From: Prunella strophiata
Lineage: Eukaryota; Chordata; Aves; Passeriformes; Prunellidae
Length of the DNA stretch: 64,000 bases
Reading direction: 5' to 3'
Assembly: GCA_036583965.1 (NCBI GenBank)
Contig: JAZBQD010000014.1
Location: 310,001-374,000, forward strand
Position numbers and translations under genes: made by a program. Positions 60,301 through 64,000 of the stretch are shown piece after piece (positions within the stretch are counted from its first letter, which is position 1; the number at the start of each line of letters is the position of its first letter). The notes below the pieces were generated by a model, which saw only the letters and a list, made by a program, of their open reading frames with translations, was not told the DNA's origin and searched no databases.

Positions 60301-63300
60301 CCAAGGATGTGAACAAAGTCAACATTAAGGCTGAATATTTAACTAAGAGCTGCAGGGTAAACTCTAGAAAAAGTCTCTGATTTCAAGCATCTCTGACTTT
60401 TCCTCTTGAGCATCAATTAGGAGATATTATGGTTGGTATCAGACATGCCAGTGAGGTGAATTAGCTGAAGATTTCTTTCACCTCCTTGTCTCACGATTCA
60501 AGCATCCCTCATTTCTGTTTTGTAGGTATTTTGATTTTCAAAATGCTCAGAAGATTATGTCTCTAAGGGCTGCCAGGGTTTGATTTTGGTCTGCAGCTCA
60601 TGTGGGGAAGCAGTGAAGATGGGGTAGGGGGACATCAATCCCTGTCCAGCAGCGCTGGGTGCTGTGCATTGAGAAAGGAAGCAGGTGAGTCTTAGAAAAG
60701 GGATTTCACAAAATCAGAAGTATGGAAGAGCATCTTGCAAGACTTTAACTTTTTTTATCATTAAAGATTACAGTTCTGTGTTGTATTTCCAGCCATGGTG
60801 CAAAGACAAATGTTCTTTAAGCAAGTGTTAGGAACATTTCCTCTTTTCCTGATGTATTTGTTCATCCACCAGCTCCAAATACTGATATTTTAAGTTGCCT
60901 TGTTTTCCAACAAGCTTAAGTGACTGAATGTATAATTGCTGAGAATATTCTAAACTGAGATGGTTTGGCTTCTGGAACTAAATCAGCTTGTTTCAGATCA
61001 TATTTAGAAGCTGAAGAAGTTGTGTGGGAATCCTTTATCATCTCCTGTTACAGGATTCTGGAAACAGCTTCATGGTGAGGTGATGTTCCCTTGGAAAGCT
61101 TTGGGGTACGTGGAGCAAACCCCAGAATTCAGGCTACTTGGCAAGGACACTGCAGTCCCCACCCAAGCCGTGGGGCTGTGGGAAAAGACAACTTTTCCTT
61201 GGCCAGAACAAAGCCCCAGGATCCAAAAGGGGATGAAAAGCAGAAAAGGAGAATCATGGGCAGGAATAACATCTAAGGCTTTACATGAGTTGTCTCACCT
61301 TCACTTACAGTCAGGACATGTTATTCTTGGTGGCACTCCAGATCAGTTAAAATGAAAAGATTGCAGCAGCCTCAGCTAAACTTTAAACTGGCTCATTTAC
61401 ACATTGCTAACATAAAAAAAAAAAAAAAAAATGCTGTGTGATTCATATTGCTATTATTATTATGTGATATGCTATTTATTTTATGTTTATTTTATGTTAT
61501 GCATGGTCCTCAAAATACTTTGGAATAACTGCCACCACAAAATTACATGGTTGTGTTTGTCAAGAAATCTAAGAGAGTATGGCACTTAGGATTTTGGAAG
61601 CTGAGATTCTACCAGAGAATGCTTGGATTGCAAAAATGCTGAACAATAGAAAAATGAATATTTGTCTATAAATAACCTTGGTAGACTTCAGAATTCCACA
61701 GGGGTGAGGTAAATAAGGCAACAGCCTCCTTAGACTTGGGTCTGTCCCAAGTATTTAAAAAGTTATTCTGGTACATAGAAACCTGACTTTTCAATGCAGT
61801 CTTAGGACTCAAAGCAACTTTTTGGCTGTGCCCCTCTGAGAATGGGAATTGCCAGCTAAAAGAAGGGTGGGGAGAGCTGGAATGTCACCATTTGATAAGT
61901 CTGGGAGCTGCACACATCTGTGTGGATTACTGGACTTGCCTGTCTGACCCTGCTTGTGGATGGTCACCCCAAATTCTACTCAAATGCACATTTTCACTGA
62001 GCTTTCTAACTAAATACCACAGGATTTTGTTTTAACCTTGCTGCTGCTCTCAGAAGCCCCTGCAAGGCTGAAAGCTGACTTTCCCTGAGTGGAACACAGT
62101 GGGTTTCTGTGCTGCACTGCCACAAATGCCTCCCCATCCATTGCCCATGGCTGCAGAGGAAAGTGGTGTGAATTCAGCTGAGCTGACATGACTGAGTGAA
62201 GTGACCAGGCCAGTGCTGTAACAGAGTGAAGAGACATGTGTTTCTATACTGGTGCCTCAGGTATTGGCTTTTATGTTTTTTAGATTCTGTGCTGCTTTAG
62301 TGGGTAGTTCTGAGCTTCATGTTAAGGGATGGTGAGCTCTCTTCACCAAGTAAGGAGACAAAACAATTCCTGCTCCAGCTGGAGCACCAAGGACAAATGA
62401 TCCAAATCTCAGCCCAAGAGCACAAACAGAGTGGGCTGAAGAGAGAAAAACAAGCAGGATGGGACTTCATAACCTAAAGCTGTAACTGGACAAATACAAT
62501 CTGCAAATGGAGCAGAACTGATCAATGTGAGAGACCTTGTGACTGGCCGTGCATTTTGGGACCATTTTGGTTCATCTTGGGTGCAGCCCTGGCTGGGCTC
62601 TTGTGCTGCCCAAGGTGGATCCATGGAGGAGATCCTTTGAATAAATCCCTGCTTTATTCTTTAACTCTGCCCAGCCTCTGCTCTAGGGCAGCCTTGATAA
62701 GGCATCAATAGTACTGAACATCTCTGGGAACAGCTGTTCTGCAGAGAGCCTGTGGGGTGTGCATCCTTTGGAAGAACAAGAAATCCTCTGACAATGTTAA
62801 AAAAAAAAGCACCATTCAGACAGGGCCAGGGTGGAGGAGCAGAGGGAATAACAACTGAACTGATGGCAATGACATCTGGAAACTGCACTGAGTGCAGGAT
62901 GAGCTTTGCAGAGGGAAAGGAGCAGGCATGGTATGTGGTTTTATGGTTCTGCAGGCAGCAGACCCTGCTTTTGGCACAAACTCTCTGTAATCACTATTCC
63001 AATGCTTTATCTCACAGCTGATGTGTACAACACAGCAGATGTGAAGATTAAGTCTCAAATGCAGTGAAATTGTTTACAAATCTGCCCAGTGTACTGAAAT
63101 GAATTCCTAGGGATGCTAATTTAATAATGCATCTCCTAATGCAAACCAATGAGCTTCTCCTCCAAACCCCACTCCTTACCACCATGTATTTTTCAGCCAT
63201 GGATTATGGTTTACCTCTGTTTTGAAGGCATGAGGCATTATCTAGGTAATGAAATGAATTTGTGATATATTCATTGGGGCAAATAGCTCAGGATAGTCCT

Positions 63301-63699
63301 AGTTAGTGGTTGCAGATATGAATACATTTGTCCTGAATGTAAAACTGATGCCTGACATCCTCAGCATTCCATACAAACTCAGGCTTTACCTTTGTAGCTA
63401 GGCTGAACCCTATTAAAATTCCTAATCACATCAGTCCTGAGGCTGGGACTGTGTTTTCTCCTCTTACAAGGGAGAAAAATTAAAAAGTAAAGTAGACATG
63501 AGATAGTCAAACTAGGAGAAGGTCCCTCAGAATTCTCATCTCCAAACCAGTACTTGGTACCCCAACCCTTTATATATGTCACAGGAAAGCATCTTGGGTG
63601 CTCTGAAATATATTTCATTTTGGGGAATATAGTTGTGATTCCAAGAAAGATATTTGCACTTTTTGACTCTCCTAAGCAAAAGGATGAATTAGATGTAAA
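57368..63699. other. Non-coding stretch
   Basis: No gene or clear transposon seen. An A run lies at 61411-61429. The longest frames (111 codons at 61020-61355) show no domain. Confidence 0.5.
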
Positions 63700-63865
63700 A
63701 ATAAAACAAAAAAAAACCCTTAGCAAAACAACCCCAAACAGCAACAAAAAACCCCCAAAACAAACAAAAACACCCAAGCAACACCAACAAACTCACCAAG
63801 AGAAAAACAAACAAACAAACAAACAAAAACTCAACAAAACAATGAAAAGACAATCAAACAAAAAA
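63700..63865. repeat. A-rich (AAAC)n-like simple repeat
   Basis: A long run of CAAACAAAC- and CAACAAAAC-type units with almost no T. The open frames across it are compositional. Confidence 0.85.
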
Positions 63866-64000
63866 TCTTGGTCATCAAAAAATGGATTTTTGGTGATTAT
63901 TTTGAAAAAATGAACTCCACAACTAAATATCAGACTAGAGATGGATTTACAAAAGCATTTCAGATGCTTTTAAGCCCCAGAGGAAACATGGAACAGGGAA

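Noticed and set aside
63554..63913. 119-codon Lys/Gln/Asn-rich frame
   Set aside because: Most of it lies in the A-rich simple repeat.

Overview
The window looks like 64 kb of bird nuclear DNA, most likely from a songbird. It is AT-rich, has no dense gene structure, and carries CR1 LINE fragments on both strands. It also holds several avian-type LTRs, including one resembling the common bird LTR that starts TGTCCTGGTTT. No tRNA, rRNA, CRISPR array or bacterial-style operon was seen. Outside the retroviral element and one pseudogene-like block, open frames are short and show no recognisable domains or codon structure, so I treat them as chance. All family names rest on reading and recall, not on a search.

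The centrepiece is a complete endogenous retrovirus (ERV) on the + strand at 3365-9521. Its parts in order are a 501-bp 5' LTR, a tRNA-Lys-type primer binding site, gag, a single in-frame UAG, pro-pol, a weak polypurine tract and a 500-bp 3' LTR. The element is flanked by the 5-bp target duplication AAAAT (3360-3364 and 9522-9526). The LTRs differ only by one base and one T, both in homopolymer runs. Both long frames are open, and protease, RT, RNase H and integrase keep their catalytic residues. There is no env and no room for one. The 5-bp duplication, env-less layout and same-frame gag/pol suggest an ERV-L-like (class III) element that inserted very recently.

Three points deserve attention. 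First, pol has no ATG before the end of protease and lies in the gag frame, so it is probably made by stop-codon readthrough; three mutually complementary 6-mers at the UAG can form two competing hairpins. Second, the gag-like protein starts with about four hydrophobic segments instead of an ordinary matrix domain. Third, it has no CCHC zinc knuckle but carries a basic, repeat-derived linker.

Region by region: 1-350 holds a diverged LTR remnant; 3365-9521 the young ERV; 9.5-27 kb is non-coding with two older minus-strand LTRs (14.1 and 17.6 kb) and four CR1 fragments; 27.4-28.8 kb is GC-rich and holds a minus-strand, three-unit, intron-containing pseudogene of a possible coiled-coil protein; 29.8-30.0 kb is a T/G simple repeat; 31.0-32.1 kb has a small repeat block and a minus-strand LTR; 33.9-35.1 kb is an ERV-derived block; 35-64 kb is apparently unique non-coding DNA with one CR1, a 310-bp tandem duplication and microsatellites.
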